A DNA stretch of 64,000 bases from NCBI GenBank assembly GCA_025362495.1, contig JANYGI010000036.1:1-64000 (forward strand). The letters run 5' to 3'. The translations under genes were made by a program, and so were the position numbers. The notes under the pieces are model-generated. The model saw only the letters and a program-made list of their open reading frames with translations, made no database searches and was not told the origin of the DNA. This document shows positions 52,099-62,453 of this stretch, one piece after another; position 1 is the first letter of the stretch, and every line of letters starts with the position of its first letter. This DNA comes from Byssovorax sp. Its GTDB lineage: Bacteria > Myxococcota_A > Polyangia > Polyangiales > Polyangiaceae.

Positions 52099-54238
52099 GG
52101 CGGTTGCCTCCGACGAGCTCGTTCTTCGTGGGCAGCGTCACCCGGTAGGTGATCTCGATTCGCTGCTTTCCCCCGGGGGGAACACTGATTTTCCAGGTGA
52201 GCCCGCCGCGCACCGGCTCGTCGTGATCGGTCGGCGGAAGCTTCGTCGCCGCCGGCTTGGCCGACACCAGCTTGATCTCGATGTCCTTGTCGCTCGTCAC
52301 CGGGATCCGATCGATCACGTCGATCGTGACCAGGTGCCCGAGCGACGACGCGACGTCGATCGTCACGTGGTGATCGACGGTCGTCGAGCCGCCGAGCAGG
52401 CCCGCGCTGCCCTCCTCGACGCGCGCGTTGCGGGCCACGCGGAGGCGCTCCTCCACGCCGAGGCCCAGACGCAGGAGGCCGCCGCGGTCCACGAAATCGA
52501 GCTTCGACGTCGTCAGCAGCGCGCCGTCGAGGAACACCTCCACCGGCCCCGAGAGCAGCGGCGCGGCGAACGGGTTGGGCACCTCGGCCTCGCGGTACAC
52601 CTCGGCCGCCTCGCGCGGCACGGCGACGAAGCGCGGCCGGGCCTCGCCCTCGGCCGCGGCGATCGCCACCCGATGCGCGACCCCGTTCGACGGCACGTCG
52701 GCCGTCCCTTCGGCGTCGTAGCGATGATCGAAAAGGCCGCGCGTTTCCAGGGGATCGCGCGCCTCGACCGGCGCCCCGAGCGCCTCGATCGCGCGGCGCG
52801 CGGCGGCGATGCGCGCGCTCGTCGCCCCCGCCGACCCTCGCGCGAGGCGACCGCGCTGCCCGCGATTGCCGGGATCGAGCGCGTCGGCGATCGTGAGCGC
52901 GTCGAAGTCGAGCCACGCTTCGTCGGGCTCGATCGCGGCGGGCGGCGGCTCCGGCTCGGCGCGCTCCATCGTGCTCCCGCGCAGGAGAGCGCCTTCCGCC
53001 ATCGGCTCTCGCGCGGCGCTCTTCCCCAGGCGCGCCTTCAGATCGATCTTTGCCGACCTCGCCGGCATCGGCGCGGACATCGACGCGCTCGCCGCTCCTC
53101 CGGACATGGAAGAGGACATTCCGTGCCCGGGGAAGGGCGGAGCTGGAGGTGGACCGAACCCCGGTGGCGGACCACCGTAGCTGGGCGGCGGCGGAGGTGC
53201 GCTGCCGAGCATCGGCGGCCCGTAGCCGGAGGGCGCGTGGCTCGCGGCACCCTCGGGCGCTGCGAACGCCGGGCTCCTCGTGACGACCCCGGTGTCCGTT
53301 CCCGATGCTCGCTCCAGATCGCCTTGATTCACCGCGCGATCGTGACCTTCGAACATCGCCTCGAGCCCCGCGGGCGGCGGCCGGTAACCCTTGCGCGGCG
53401 CGGCCTGCGTCCTCCCGATGCGCAGCGAGCGCAGCTCGGGCAGGCGCACATCGCTCGCCAGATCGGCCGTGGAGACCGCGAGCTTCACCCCGGACCACGC
53501 CTCGCCCGACGCCTGCGCGACGAACGCTTCGATGCCGAAGCTGGCCCGCGTCGCGGCCGCCGAGAGCCGCGCCGTGTACCCCGGCCACCACCGCGCCGCC
53601 GTCACCACGTAGTCGATCTCCAGCGCCGCGAGCGCGCCCGCGCCGCCGCCGAGCAGCACGCTCACGCCGAGCTCGGCGCGCTGATCGCCGTGGCGATCGC
53701 CGCTCGTGCCTTGCCTCGCGGCCAGCTCGGCCGCGGCGAGCCGCCGCTGGTTCTCCTCGCTCGCGGCCTCGATCGCGCGGAGCCGCTCGTCGAGCGCCTC
53801 GGTCTGATCGCCGACCAGCGCGCCGAGCGCCAGCGCGTCGCCGAAGCGCGCCGCCGGATCGGCGTGCGGCGCCCACCGCGCGAAGCGAGGCTCCGGGTTG
53901 ATCTTGCCGAGCCAGTCGCGTCGCCAGCTCAGGTACGCGGCCTCGCGCGCCAGCCGCTCTTTCTCGAGCTCGAGGGCGCGCACTTGCTCGCGCAATCGGC
54001 CGGTCTTCACGGGGGCGCGCGGGATCACCACCCGCGCCTTCACGGCCGTCACCTCGCGCTCTCCCTTCGCGAGGGCGCGCAAGCTCCCGGGCTCCGCGAG
54101 CGCGGTGATCCCCGCGATCCGGAGCTCCACCGCTTCTCCTGGCAACGCCTCGGGCAGCGTCACGCGGCGGGTCACGACGGCGCCGCGCGCGTACACGACC
54201 ACGCGCTCGATCCGGCTCTCGCAGGTGATCTCGTTCAT
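52091..54238 (-). CDS. DUF4139 family protein with Pro/Gly-rich middle
   Basis: The N-terminus, ITCESRIERVVVYARGAVVTRRVTL, and the C-terminus, VTIDVIDRIPVTSDKDIEI...GGKQRIEITYRVTLP, mark the DUF4140-DUF4139 family. A coiled coil (about 80-165) follows the first domain. A Pro/Gly/Ser-rich low-complexity segment (about 320-400) splits the middle and is absent from the downstream paralogue. ATG 54238 (MNEITCES) is preferred to ATG 54247. It is first in the DUF4139-DUF4139-lipoprotein run and diverges from the GT-C-like gene. Confidence 0.8.
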   Translation of the reverse strand: MNEITCESRIERVVVYARGAVVTRRVTLPEALPGEAVELRIAGITALAEPGSLRALAKGEREVTAVKARVVIPRAPVKTGRLREQVRALELEKERLAREAAYLSWRRDWLGKINPEPRFARWAPHADPAARFGDALALGALVGDQTEALDERLRAIEAASEENQRRLAAAELAARQGTSGDRHGDQRAELGVSVLLGGGAGALAALEIDYVVTAARWWPGYTARLSAAATRASFGIEAFVAQASGEAWSGVKLAVSTADLASDVRLPELRSLRIGRTQAAPRKGYRPPPAGLEAMFEGHDRAVNQGDLERASGTDTGVVTRSPAFAAPEGAASHAPSGYGPPMLGSAPPPPPSYGGPPPGFGPPPAPPFPGHGMSSSMSGGAASASMSAPMPARSAKIDLKARLGKSAAREPMAEGALLRGSTMERAEPEPPPAAIEPDEAWLDFDALTIADALDPGNRGQRGRLARGSAGATSARIAAARRAIEALGAPVEARDPLETRGLFDHRYDAEGTADVPSNGVAHRVAIAAAEGEARPRFVAVPREAAEVYREAEVPNPFAAPLLSGPVEVFLDGALLTTSKLDFVDRGGLLRLGLGVEERLRVARNARVEEGSAGLLGGSTTVDHHVTIDVASSLGHLVTIDVIDRIPVTSDKDIEIKLVSAKPAATKLPPTDHDEPVRGGLTWKISVPPGGKQRIEITYRVTLPTKNELVGGNRRE

Positions 54239-54325
54239 CGGGTGCAAGCCAGCCTATCACCGCGCGCCGCGCCGCAGCGCGCCTGCGCCATTGTCGGCCG
54301 CGCCGCGGAGAAGTAGACGCCGCCG

Positions 54326-56476
54326 ATGCCGCCGTACGGTCCTCCGCGCGATCTCGCCCAGTGGATCGCCCTCGCGCTCGGCCTCGCGGCGATCGCGGCC
54401 GGACCCCGCCTCGTGCGCCCCGCCGCCCGCCGCGGCGTCTTCGTCGCGCTCGCGGCGCTGGCGTCGGCGGCGCTCTCGGCCGCGTACATCGTGGCGTACC
54501 TCCGCGGCGGCCCGCGGATCATCGACGCCACGAGCTACTGGCTCGAAGCGCGCGCGCTCGCCCACGGCTCCTTCAGCTGGCCACTCGCGACGCCGGAGAC
54601 AGCGGTCATGGGCCGCTTCCTGGTCCGCGCGAGCGGCCCGGAAGGCGCGCACGCCGCGGTGATCTTCCCCCCGGGCTACCCGCTCCTGCTCGCGCTGGGC
54701 TTTCTTCTGCGGGCTCCGCTCGCGATAGGGCCTCTCCTCGCCGCCGCGATCACCGTCGCCACCCACGACCTCGCCGAGCGCGTCACCCGCGTCGTCGCCC
54801 CGCGCGAGGCGCCGAAGCCGCGGCTCGGCGTCCCCGAGATCGCCACGCTCCTGTCGGTCGTCTGCGCCGCGCTCCGCTACCACACGGCCGATACCATGTC
54901 GCACGGGCTCGCGGCCCTCTGCGCCACGAGCGCGCTCACCCTTGCTTTCCGGGCCGTTGACGCCGTCAACGACGGCGCCCATCGTCGCGCCGTCGCCCTC
55001 GCGGCGGGCGCCGGCCTCGCCCTCGGCTGGCTCGCGGCGACGCGGCCGGTGAGCGCCGTCGCTACCGGCTTCATCCTCGCCCTCGTGATCGTCACCGCGT
55101 CATCGCTCGATCGCCGCGCGCGCCTTCGGCTCGTCGGCCTCCTCGCGCTCGGCGCCGTCCCGGGGCTGCTGCTCCTCTTCGCCCACCAGCAGGCCGCGAC
55201 GGGCTCGAGCGGCCTCTCCGCGCAGCGCGCGTACTACGCCGCCGCCGACGGCCCGCCGGGCTGCTTTCGCTACGGATTCGGCGCGGGGATTGGCTGCGTC
55301 GGTGAGCACGGCGATTTCGTCGCGGCCCACCTCGCGCGGGGGTACGGCGCGCCCGAGGCCGTCGGCACCACGCTGCGTCGCCTCGAGCAACACCTCGTCG
55401 ATCCCCTCAATTTCGAGCCCCTCGCGCTCCTCGTGATCGTCGGCGCCGTCGTCGCCTTTCGCTCGTCGGGGCCGCGCCCGCGCCTCCTCGCCCTCGCCGT
55501 GCTCGCGCAGATCGCGGCCTATTCGCCCTTCTACTTCGACGGCAATTACCCGGGCGGCGGCGCGCGCTTCTTCGCCGACGTGCTCCCGATCGAGCACGTC
55601 CTCGCGGCGATCGCCGTGGTCGCGCTGGCCTCGCGCGCGCGCTCCCCCGAGCGCTGGGCGGCCCTCGCGCCGGCCCTCGCGCTCGTCGGCTTCGCGGTCC
55701 GCGCCGGCTTCGATCACGCTCAGCTCCGTGATCGCGAGGGCGGACGACCGATGTTCGAACCGCGCCTCCTCGCGGCGGCCGGCGTCGATCATGGCCTGGT
55801 CTTCTTCGACACCGATCACGGCTTCAACCTGGCCTTCGATCCGGCCGCCTCGGCCGCCGAGATCGCCGTCGTGCGCTTCCATGGCGACGACGTCGATCGC
55901 CTGGCCTGGGAGGCGCATGGCCGCCCGCCGGCCCACCGCTATCGCTATGCCTTCCAGCCCGACAACGCCCCCGCGATCGTGACGATCGAGCCGCTCTCGT
56001 TCGCGCCGCCGGGCCTAGATCCGCTGGTGATCGAGGGCGAATCGCTCTGGCCGCCGCACGCGCAGCAGGATGGTTGGGCCTTCGCCGAGTACGCCTCCGG
56101 CACCTGCGCCTCGGCCGGTCGCTGGCTCGCTCTCCACCCCGCGACCCGCGAAAAAGCGGCCTCGGTGCGGCTCGGAATGCCCGCCATGCCCGGCGGAGGC
56201 ACGGTGGCGCCCCGCGTCGCGCTCGGCCAGGGCGCCCGCGGCGAGCTGACGCTGGAGGCCGACGGGGGCGTGATTCACCGCTGGAACGTGGGCGATCCGT
56301 CGATTTCGGCCGGCGCTCTCCGCTGCTTCGATCTGCCCGCTGCGGCCTTTCCCGCGGGGATCCGCGCCCTCGTGCTCGTCCTTTCCAGCGACGCGCCGGC
56401 GTCCTCGGCCGGCGATCCACCCCTGATCGCGCTCGACCGGGTCGACCTCATGGGGCCGAAAACGATTGACCACTGA
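54326..56476 (+). CDS. Multi-pass membrane protein, GT-C glycosyltransferase-like
   Basis: About ten hydrophobic helices fill the first 450 residues. The first external loop has DATSYWLEARALAHG and later FPPGYPLLLALGF, the PMT/ArnT pattern of GT-C enzymes. The last 260 residues are soluble beta-rich sequence, with LVFFDTDHGFNLAFD and a final jelly-roll-like part. Family members move sugars from polyprenyl phosphates onto proteins or lipids outside the membrane. Same layout as the protein at 18.0 kb. Substrate unknown. Confidence 0.65.
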   Translation: MPPYGPPRDLAQWIALALGLAAIAAGPRLVRPAARRGVFVALAALASAALSAAYIVAYLRGGPRIIDATSYWLEARALAHGSFSWPLATPETAVMGRFLVRASGPEGAHAAVIFPPGYPLLLALGFLLRAPLAIGPLLAAAITVATHDLAERVTRVVAPREAPKPRLGVPEIATLLSVVCAALRYHTADTMSHGLAALCATSALTLAFRAVDAVNDGAHRRAVALAAGAGLALGWLAATRPVSAVATGFILALVIVTASSLDRRARLRLVGLLALGAVPGLLLLFAHQQAATGSSGLSAQRAYYAAADGPPGCFRYGFGAGIGCVGEHGDFVAAHLARGYGAPEAVGTTLRRLEQHLVDPLNFEPLALLVIVGAVVAFRSSGPRPRLLALAVLAQIAAYSPFYFDGNYPGGGARFFADVLPIEHVLAAIAVVALASRARSPERWAALAPALALVGFAVRAGFDHAQLRDREGGRPMFEPRLLAAAGVDHGLVFFDTDHGFNLAFDPAASAAEIAVVRFHGDDVDRLAWEAHGRPPAHRYRYAFQPDNAPAIVTIEPLSFAPPGLDPLVIEGESLWPPHAQQDGWAFAEYASGTCASAGRWLALHPATREKAASVRLGMPAMPGGGTVAPRVALGQGARGELTLEADGGVIHRWNVGDPSISAGALRCFDLPAAAFPAGIRALVLVLSSDAPASSAGDPPLIALDRVDLMGPKTIDH

Positions 56477-56610
56477 CGACGCAACATGCGAGCTTCACAC
56501 AGGATTCATGGAAATGCTCATGAGTCCTCGGCGCCGCGGCCCTCCCGGGCTCACGCCCCGTCGCAGCGGGGGAGGCATCGATACATCCAGCTAGGGGGTC
56601 CGTAGCTGAC

Positions 56611-56934
56611 ATGACGAAGAGCGAGCTGATCGACGCAATCTCGGGACGAGGCGAGCTGACCAAGGCGCGGGCCGAGCTCGTGGTCAACTGCGTCTTCGAC
56701 GCCATGTCCGAGGCCTTGCAGCAGGGCGAGGGCATCGAGATCCGGGGCTTCGGGAGCTTCACGGTGCGCCCGTACAAGCCCTACAACGGCCGCAACCCGC
56801 GCACGGGCCAGCCGGTGCCCGTCCCGGCCAAGCGCCTGCCCTTCTTCAAGGTCGGCAAAGATCTGAAAGACCTCGTCAACAGCAGCCGTGGCTTCGCCAT
56901 CTCCGGCGGCGACGACGACGACGACGACGACTGA
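56611..56934 (+). CDS. HU/IHF family DNA-binding protein with poly-Asp tail
   Basis: The 107-residue protein has the HU/IHF fold: MTKSELIDAISGRGELTKA, IEIRGFGSFTVRPYKPYNGRNPRTG (the DNA-bending arm with NPRTG) and KRLPFFKVGKDLKDLVN. It ends in GGDDDDDDD, encoded by seven GAC repeats. Acidic tails are unusual for HU, which is normally basic at the end. It could tune DNA affinity. It stands alone with about 150 bp on each side. Confidence 0.9.
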   Translation: MTKSELIDAISGRGELTKARAELVVNCVFDAMSEALQQGEGIEIRGFGSFTVRPYKPYNGRNPRTGQPVPVPAKRLPFFKVGKDLKDLVNSSRGFAISGGDDDDDDD

Positions 56935-57085
56935 CGTTTCCCTCGGCGAAAGTCCTCGTTTTCGCGCGCACAGGCCCTCTCGACGAGCGGCGCGGAGCGT
57001 CCCGCGCGGGAAGGGCGCGCGCATCGCGGGGGGAAACCCGCCGCGGGCCTTGCGATCCTGGCCGCATAGCGGATAAGGGCAAGGC

Positions 57086-58312
57086 ATGCGCTCCGCCGAA
57101 GACCAGCTCGAAATCCTCTGCCGCGGCGTCGTCGATCTCCACGTGCGCGCCGAGCTCGAGGCGAGGATCCGCACCGGGCGCCCGCTCCGCGTCAAGGCGG
57201 GCTTCGATCCGACGCGCCCCGATCTCCACCTCGGTCACACCGTGTTGATGGAGAAAATGCGTCAATTCCAGGAGCTTGGGCACCAGGTCATCTTCCTCGT
57301 CGGCGACTTCACGGCCATGATCGGCGATCCGACGGGGCGCAACGATCTGCGCCCGCGCCTCACCCGCGAAGAGGTCATGGCCGCCGCCGAGACGTACCAG
57401 ACGCAGGCCTTCAAGGTCCTCGACAAGCAGAAGACCGAGGTCCGCTACAACTCCGAGTGGCTCGGCAAGCTCGATCCCGCGCAGCTCATCGATCTCTGCG
57501 CGAAGTACACCGTGGCCCGCATGCTCGAGCGCGACGACTTCTCCAAGCGTTTCGCCGAGCAGCGCCCGATCTTCGTGCACGAGTTCCTCTACCCGCTGGT
57601 CCAGGCCTACGACTCGGTCGCGCTCGAGGCCGACGTCGAGCTCGGCGGGACCGATCAGCTCTTCAACCTTCTGGTGGGCCGCGACATCATGCCTCGCTAC
57701 GGCAAGGTCGCGCAGATCGTGATGACGACGCCGATCCTCGAAGGCACCAACGCCCGCGTCGAGAATGGCAAGGTCGTCGGCGCCAAGATGTCGAAGAGCG
57801 CGGACAACTACGTCGGTATCGACGAGCCGCCGTTCGAGATGCTCCAGAAGCTGCTCCTCGTCGATGACGGCGTGATCTGGCGCTACATGGAGCTGCTCTC
57901 GGCGCGCACCAGCGCCGAGATCGCCGCCCTCCGCGCCGAGGTCGCGGCCGGTCGCAGCGTGGTCGAGGTGAAAGAGCTCTTCGCCCAGGAGACCGTCACT
58001 CGCTTCCACTCGGCCGACGCGGCAAAGGCAGCTCTGGAGCGTCGCCGCGGCGTCGCGGCCGGCGGACTCCCCGACGTGATCGAGGAGCTCTCCTTCGACG
58101 CCGATGGCGACGCCATCGGCATTGGCAAGGTCCTGGCCCTCGCCGGCCTCGCGAAGTCCAACGGCGAGGGGATGCGCCTCGTCAAGGGCGGCGCCGTGCA
58201 CCTCGACGGCGAGGTGGTCAAGGACGAGAAGGCCAGGCTCCTCAAGGGGGCGACTCACCTCCTCCGCGTCGGCTCGAAGAACCGTCGCTTCCTTCGTGTC
58301 ACCATCAAGTGA
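57086..58312 (+). CDS. tyrS: Tyrosine--tRNA ligase (TyrZ type)
   Basis: The class I synthetase signature HLGHT ([13 protein letters not shown]) is near residue 50 and the KMSKS loop ([12 protein letters not shown]) near 235. [14 protein letters not shown] between them binds tyrosine. The C-terminal 65 residues are an S4 RNA-binding domain ([21 protein letters not shown]). At 408 residues this is the TyrZ subtype. It charges tRNA-Tyr. A T-box leader was not seen. The next gene starts 2 bp after its stop. Confidence 0.95.
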   Translation: MRSAEDQLEILCRGVVDLHVRAELEARIRTGRPLRVKAGFDPTRPDLHLGHTVLMEKMRQFQELGHQVIFLVGDFTAMIGDPTGRNDLRPRLTREEVMAAAETYQTQAFKVLDKQKTEVRYNSEWLGKLDPAQLIDLCAKYTVARMLERDDFSKRFAEQRPIFVHEFLYPLVQAYDSVALEADVELGGTDQLFNLLVGRDIMPRYGKVAQIVMTTPILEGTNARVENGKVVGAKMSKSADNYVGIDEPPFEMLQKLLLVDDGVIWRYMELLSARTSAEIAALRAEVAAGRSVVEVKELFAQETVTRFHSADAAKAALERRRGVAAGGLPDVIEELSFDADGDAIGIGKVLALAGLAKSNGEGMRLVKGGAVHLDGEVVKDEKARLLKGATHLLRVGSKNRRFLRVTIK

Positions 58313-58313
58313 C

Positions 58314-59339
58314 GTGAAATTGTCTGGCACCTCGCGGCGGGGATTCATCGGGGGCGCCCTCGCGGCGCTCTCGGCCGCGGCGTGCGGCGCGCCCGCGAAG
58401 ACGCCCTTGAGAGCGAGCGATCTCGCGTTCAAACCGCTCTCGGTCCACGCCCTCACCGATCTCTTGCCGCTGGCCGATCTGCGCTGGCTCGTGCTCGCGC
58501 GGCCGCGGGAGATCGCCTCGATTCCCTGGCTCATCCCCGAGATTGGCCGCTTCGCCCGCGAGCCGGATCTCGACCGATTCGCGGCGGCGGTGGGCTTCGA
58601 CGTCCGGCAGATCACCGAGGCGGCGATCGCCGTCTACGCCGGGGAAGGTGGGGAGTCGACGTTCTGGTTGGCGCGCCACAACGGCGATCCGACGGCGATC
58701 GAGCGCGCCTATCGCAAGCGCCTCACCACCGGCGAGAAGCGCACGCTCGAGCGCCCCGATCTCGTGCGCGTGTCCGGGAAGATCGGGCTCGCGTCGAGCG
58801 CGCTGACGCTGATTGGCCCCGACGTGATCGGCCTCCAGCAAGGGGGGAATCCCGCCCGCGGCCCGGCGCGGATAGCGGGCCTCTACGCCGAAGATCGCCT
58901 GAAGAAATCTCCCACGGTGCTCGCGGAAGATCCCTTGAAATCGCTGGCGGCGCGGTTCGGATCCGCGCCGGTGATCGCGCTCTCGCCGGGCCCCTTCGAG
59001 GGAGAGCTCGCCCGCGGGGCGCGCGGGCTCCTCGAGGGCGCGACGGCGATCGGGGCCTCGGCGCGGCCGAGCGCGCGCGAGGGCCTGGCCATCAGCGTGG
59101 CAGTCGCGGGCAATTTCTCCAAGAGCGGGGCGGCGGCCTCGAAGGCGCTCGTCGCGGCCTGGAACGATCTCGCGAACGCGGCGCTCGGGCACCTGCTCGG
59201 CCTCGATCAACCGGTCGAGCCGCCACTCCCGACCTTCAGCGAGAGCGCCGTGGCCATCGCGGTGGAGCTCGATCCAAGGCGCTTTGCGAGCGGGCTCGCC
59301 GAGGCGATGGGAGAGCGGGTGAGGGCGATCTTGCCCTGA
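58314..59339 (+). CDS. Tat-type lipoprotein, unknown function
   Basis: The N-terminus SGTSRRGFIGGALAALSAAAC combines a twin-arginine motif with a lipobox cysteine, so the folded protein should be exported by Tat and lipidated. The body (about 310 residues) is not recognised; it is alternating alpha/beta with FWLARHNGDPTAIERAYRK. GTG 58314 is the first start after tyrS and is only 2 bp away. The longer frame from 58104 overlaps tyrS and was rejected. Confidence 0.65.
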   Translation: MKLSGTSRRGFIGGALAALSAAACGAPAKTPLRASDLAFKPLSVHALTDLLPLADLRWLVLARPREIASIPWLIPEIGRFAREPDLDRFAAAVGFDVRQITEAAIAVYAGEGGESTFWLARHNGDPTAIERAYRKRLTTGEKRTLERPDLVRVSGKIGLASSALTLIGPDVIGLQQGGNPARGPARIAGLYAEDRLKKSPTVLAEDPLKSLAARFGSAPVIALSPGPFEGELARGARGLLEGATAIGASARPSAREGLAISVAVAGNFSKSGAAASKALVAAWNDLANAALGHLLGLDQPVEPPLPTFSESAVAIAVELDPRRFASGLAEAMGERVRAILP

Positions 59340-59547
59340 TTCGCCAGGTAATCGCGCTCGCGGCCCGGCGGCTCACCTTCTGTTCGAGAGCTCGCGGCGC
59401 CGAGAAGAATCCACGCGCCACGCGGCGTCGGCGCTACGCCGAGGCGTCGGCGCCACGTAGCGTTGCGCAGGATTCGCGGCTTTTCCCGGGCGATCCGCGT
59501 GGCCCCGCCCTTGCTCAAGGGCTCGGTCAGCACCGAGGGACAAGCCG

Positions 59548-60828
59548 ATGGGAAACGAATCGAAGTCGAGGGATCGAGCGGACCGCCCAGCCCTGCGCGG
59601 GTGGGCGCCGCTGCTCTCGTTCGCGCTGACGGCCGTCTCGGCCTGCACGCCGGCCGAGACCGGCTCCACGACCGATCCGGTGGTAAAGAAGATCGAGGGC
59701 GCTCCGGCCGCCGCGGCGATGCCGGTGACGCGCGCCGAGCTCGCGAGCGACAAGCCTGCTGCCCTGTCGTCGCTGCACGGGGCGATTGCCCTCGGCACCT
59801 CGACTGGCCTCTTCGCTGGCTCGCTCGCCGACGATCCGCCGACGGCGGTGCTGCTCGTCCCCGACGATGGCGGCCCGACCACGACGGGCGCCGTGGATGT
59901 CATGGCGCGCCGCGGCGGCGGTGGCCTGCTGGTCCACGGCGCCAGCGGCCTCTTTCACGACACCGAGGGTTTCCTCGTCCCCTCACCGCTCGAGAAGAGC
60001 CTCGCGGGTAAATCGATCGTCGCGATTGACGCCTTCGGCGAGGACGCCGCGGAAGAGCTCTGGATCGCCACGACCGCGTCGGCCATCCACGTGGGCGCCG
60101 GGAAAATCGACGACTTCGACGTCGAGGGGGCCTCTGCGCCCGCCGACGCGGCGATCGGCGTCGGGCCTGGACAGGCGGTCGTCAGCGCCGGTGGAGAGGC
60201 CTTCTTCGTCGATCTCGCGGCGAGCAAGGTGACGCTCCTGGCGACGGGGCTCGGCAAGGTTCATGGCCACGATCGCGGCGAGGACGACACCGTCTATCTC
60301 GCCACCGACGCGGGGCTCCTGTCGCGCGACAAGACAGGCGCGGTCTCGCTCCGCACCCTCGCGGCAGCGGGTCAGACGGCGACTCCGGTGCTCGGCGTCG
60401 CGGCCTCGTTCGGCGCCGTGATGGTGGTGACGGCGTCGTCGCTCGTGCGGATAGATGCCACGGGCGCCACGACGCTCGGCGATCTCCCGGGCGCGTCCGG
60501 CGCCCTCGCCGTCGACGCCAACGGCGATGTATGGGCGGCGACGGCCACCAAGCTCACGCGCTTTGCCACGGGCGCGAAGGTCACCTTCGCGGACGACGTG
60601 AAGCCGTTCTTCTCGAAGCACTGCTCCTCGTGCCATGACGCGGGCCTCAACAACGCCCCCAAGGACGACTTTCTAGATTATGCGACCGCGAAAGACCGGT
60701 CGGCGACGATTCTCAAGCGACTCGCGGGCGATGGCATTTCGGCCATGCCGCCCGCGACCACCGAAGTGCTCACCCCCTCGGACTACGCCGTAGTCACGCG
60801 GTGGGTCGGCGGAGGGCTCCAGCCGTGA
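59548..60828 (+). CDS. Propeller lipoprotein with C-terminal c-type haem
   Basis: A signal with lipobox (ALTAVSAC) is followed by about 300 residues of propeller-type repeats (LWIATTASAIHVG, VWAATATKLTRFA). The last 70 residues are a cytochrome-c-like domain, VKPFFSKHCSSCHDAG with the CxxCH haem site, then AMPPAT, where Met would be the sixth ligand. The stop overlaps the next ATG as TGATG, so it is co-translated with the following haem protein. It probably passes or senses electrons outside the cell membrane. Confidence 0.72.
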   Translation: MGNESKSRDRADRPALRGWAPLLSFALTAVSACTPAETGSTTDPVVKKIEGAPAAAAMPVTRAELASDKPAALSSLHGAIALGTSTGLFAGSLADDPPTAVLLVPDDGGPTTTGAVDVMARRGGGGLLVHGASGLFHDTEGFLVPSPLEKSLAGKSIVAIDAFGEDAAEELWIATTASAIHVGAGKIDDFDVEGASAPADAAIGVGPGQAVVSAGGEAFFVDLAASKVTLLATGLGKVHGHDRGEDDTVYLATDAGLLSRDKTGAVSLRTLAAAGQTATPVLGVAASFGAVMVVTASSLVRIDATGATTLGDLPGASGALAVDANGDVWAATATKLTRFATGAKVTFADDVKPFFSKHCSSCHDAGLNNAPKDDFLDYATAKDRSATILKRLAGDGISAMPPATTEVLTPSDYAVVTRWVGGGLQP

Positions 60829-62453
60829 TGACTACATGGAACCAGCGGAGGGCGGGCCGCCTGCTCGGGCTCGGACTCGCGACAGCGACGCTCACGAGCG
60901 CAGGCGCGGTGTTGGCGGACGATCTCGCGGTCTGCGAGGCCCCGCACGAGCTCGACAAGTACGAGCTGCTGCGGCGATTGTCGCTCGATCTGCGCGGCAA
61001 GCCGCCCTCGATCGAGGAGTACAACGCCCTTGACGCCGTCGACAGCGTGCCCGCTGCGGCGGTGCAGGAGTACGTCGAGAGCCCTGATTTCAAGGGCACG
61101 ATGCGCCGTTACCACGAGGCGATGTTCTGGCCCAACGTGACGCCGATCAAGCTCCGTCCCACCAGCATCGTGCTCGGCAAATCGAAGACCGAGACGGCGT
61201 GGCGCGTCTCCGCGGCGGGGCGCAACAACGGCTATCGTGGCAACGCCGACATCGACTGCGGCAGCTTCGAGCAGAAGTTCTTCGATCCGGCGTTCCCCGG
61301 CGAGTTTCGCCCCGATCCGGCCCACATCCAGGTCGACGCGCAGGGCAACAAGCAGGAGGGGTGGCGCATGGTCGCCCCCTACTGGGACCCTCAGAACCCC
61401 ATCCCCGTCTGCGCCTTCGACGCGCAGGAGGTGGTGAGCGCCAAGGTGAAGGGCAACGTCGCCATGTGCAACACCCCGCTCGGCGTCTCGTCGCCGGAGT
61501 GCGGCTGCGGCAAGGATCTCGCGTACTGTTTTCCCGTCGGCACGGCCGTCGACGGCGTACTCAAGAGCTCGATGCGCGAGCAGCTCGATCTGCTCGTCGA
61601 CGACGCGGCGACCGGCGCTCTGCCGTATACCGATCTGCTCTTGACCACCAAGGCCAAGGAGAACGGGCCGCTCGCGTTCTGGAAGAAGAACCTCGCGACG
61701 AACTACAGCACCAGCCTGACGTTCAACGCGCCCGATCCGCAGGAGCCGATCCTCGACAAGGCCTTCACGGACGCGACGTGGACCGAGGTCGACCGCGGCG
61801 GCAAGCACGCCGGCGTGCTCACGTTGCCGGCGTATCTCCTCCGCTTCCAGACGAACAAGGCGCGCGCCAACCGCTTCCGTATCGACTTCACGTGCCAGTA
61901 CTTCGTGCCGCCCGAGAAGCTCAGCCCCGCGCCGGGCTGCGATCCGGTCGCCGAGGACATCACCCAGCGCTGCAACTGCCAGTATTGTCACCAGACGCTG
62001 GAGCCTCTGGCGTCCTACTTCGGCGGATTCGCCGAGGCGGGCACGACGATTATGTCGGACACGGCGCTCTTTCCCATCACCGACTCCAAGTGCAACAGCG
62101 CCAAGCCGAGCGGCTTTTGCGGGCGCTTCTACGCGACCCAGCCCGACTCGCACAACGCGGGGACGCTCCTCCCGTACCAGTTCGCCGACACCCACCCCGA
62201 GTACGAGCCCAGGATCAAGGCCGGTCCTCGCGAGCTCGCCCAGAGCATCATCGACGACGGCACCTTCGCGCAGTGCACCGTGAAGAACCTCTTTTACCAC
62301 TTCGCCGGGCGCGACATCCGCGTCGAGGGCGCCGAGACCGACGAGCTCGAGCTCATGGGACAGCTCGCCTCGGGCTTCGCCAAGAATGGATACGACATGC
62401 GCTGGCTCGTGCAGCAGATCGTCTCGCTTCCCCAGTACCGGAGGGTCCGCTGA
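60828..62453 (+). CDS. Exported DUF1592/DUF1585-like cytochrome protein
   Basis: A signal peptide (residues 8-35, ending AVLADD) leads into a helical domain, KYELLRRLSLDLRGKPPSIEEY, typical of DUF1549/DUF1592 proteins of planctomycetes and myxobacteria. CNCQYCHQTLEPLASYFGGF at about 380-400 holds a CxxCH haem motif, and the C-terminus, YDMRWLVQQIVSLPQYR, is the DUF1585 end. Partners of such proteins are usually DUF1501 proteins, one of which is encoded 0.7 kb downstream. ATG 60828 uses the last base of the previous stop. Confidence 0.72.
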   Translation: MTTWNQRRAGRLLGLGLATATLTSAGAVLADDLAVCEAPHELDKYELLRRLSLDLRGKPPSIEEYNALDAVDSVPAAAVQEYVESPDFKGTMRRYHEAMFWPNVTPIKLRPTSIVLGKSKTETAWRVSAAGRNNGYRGNADIDCGSFEQKFFDPAFPGEFRPDPAHIQVDAQGNKQEGWRMVAPYWDPQNPIPVCAFDAQEVVSAKVKGNVAMCNTPLGVSSPECGCGKDLAYCFPVGTAVDGVLKSSMREQLDLLVDDAATGALPYTDLLLTTKAKENGPLAFWKKNLATNYSTSLTFNAPDPQEPILDKAFTDATWTEVDRGGKHAGVLTLPAYLLRFQTNKARANRFRIDFTCQYFVPPEKLSPAPGCDPVAEDITQRCNCQYCHQTLEPLASYFGGFAEAGTTIMSDTALFPITDSKCNSAKPSGFCGRFYATQPDSHNAGTLLPYQFADTHPEYEPRIKAGPRELAQSIIDDGTFAQCTVKNLFYHFAGRDIRVEGAETDELELMGQLASGFAKNGYDMRWLVQQIVSLPQYRRVR

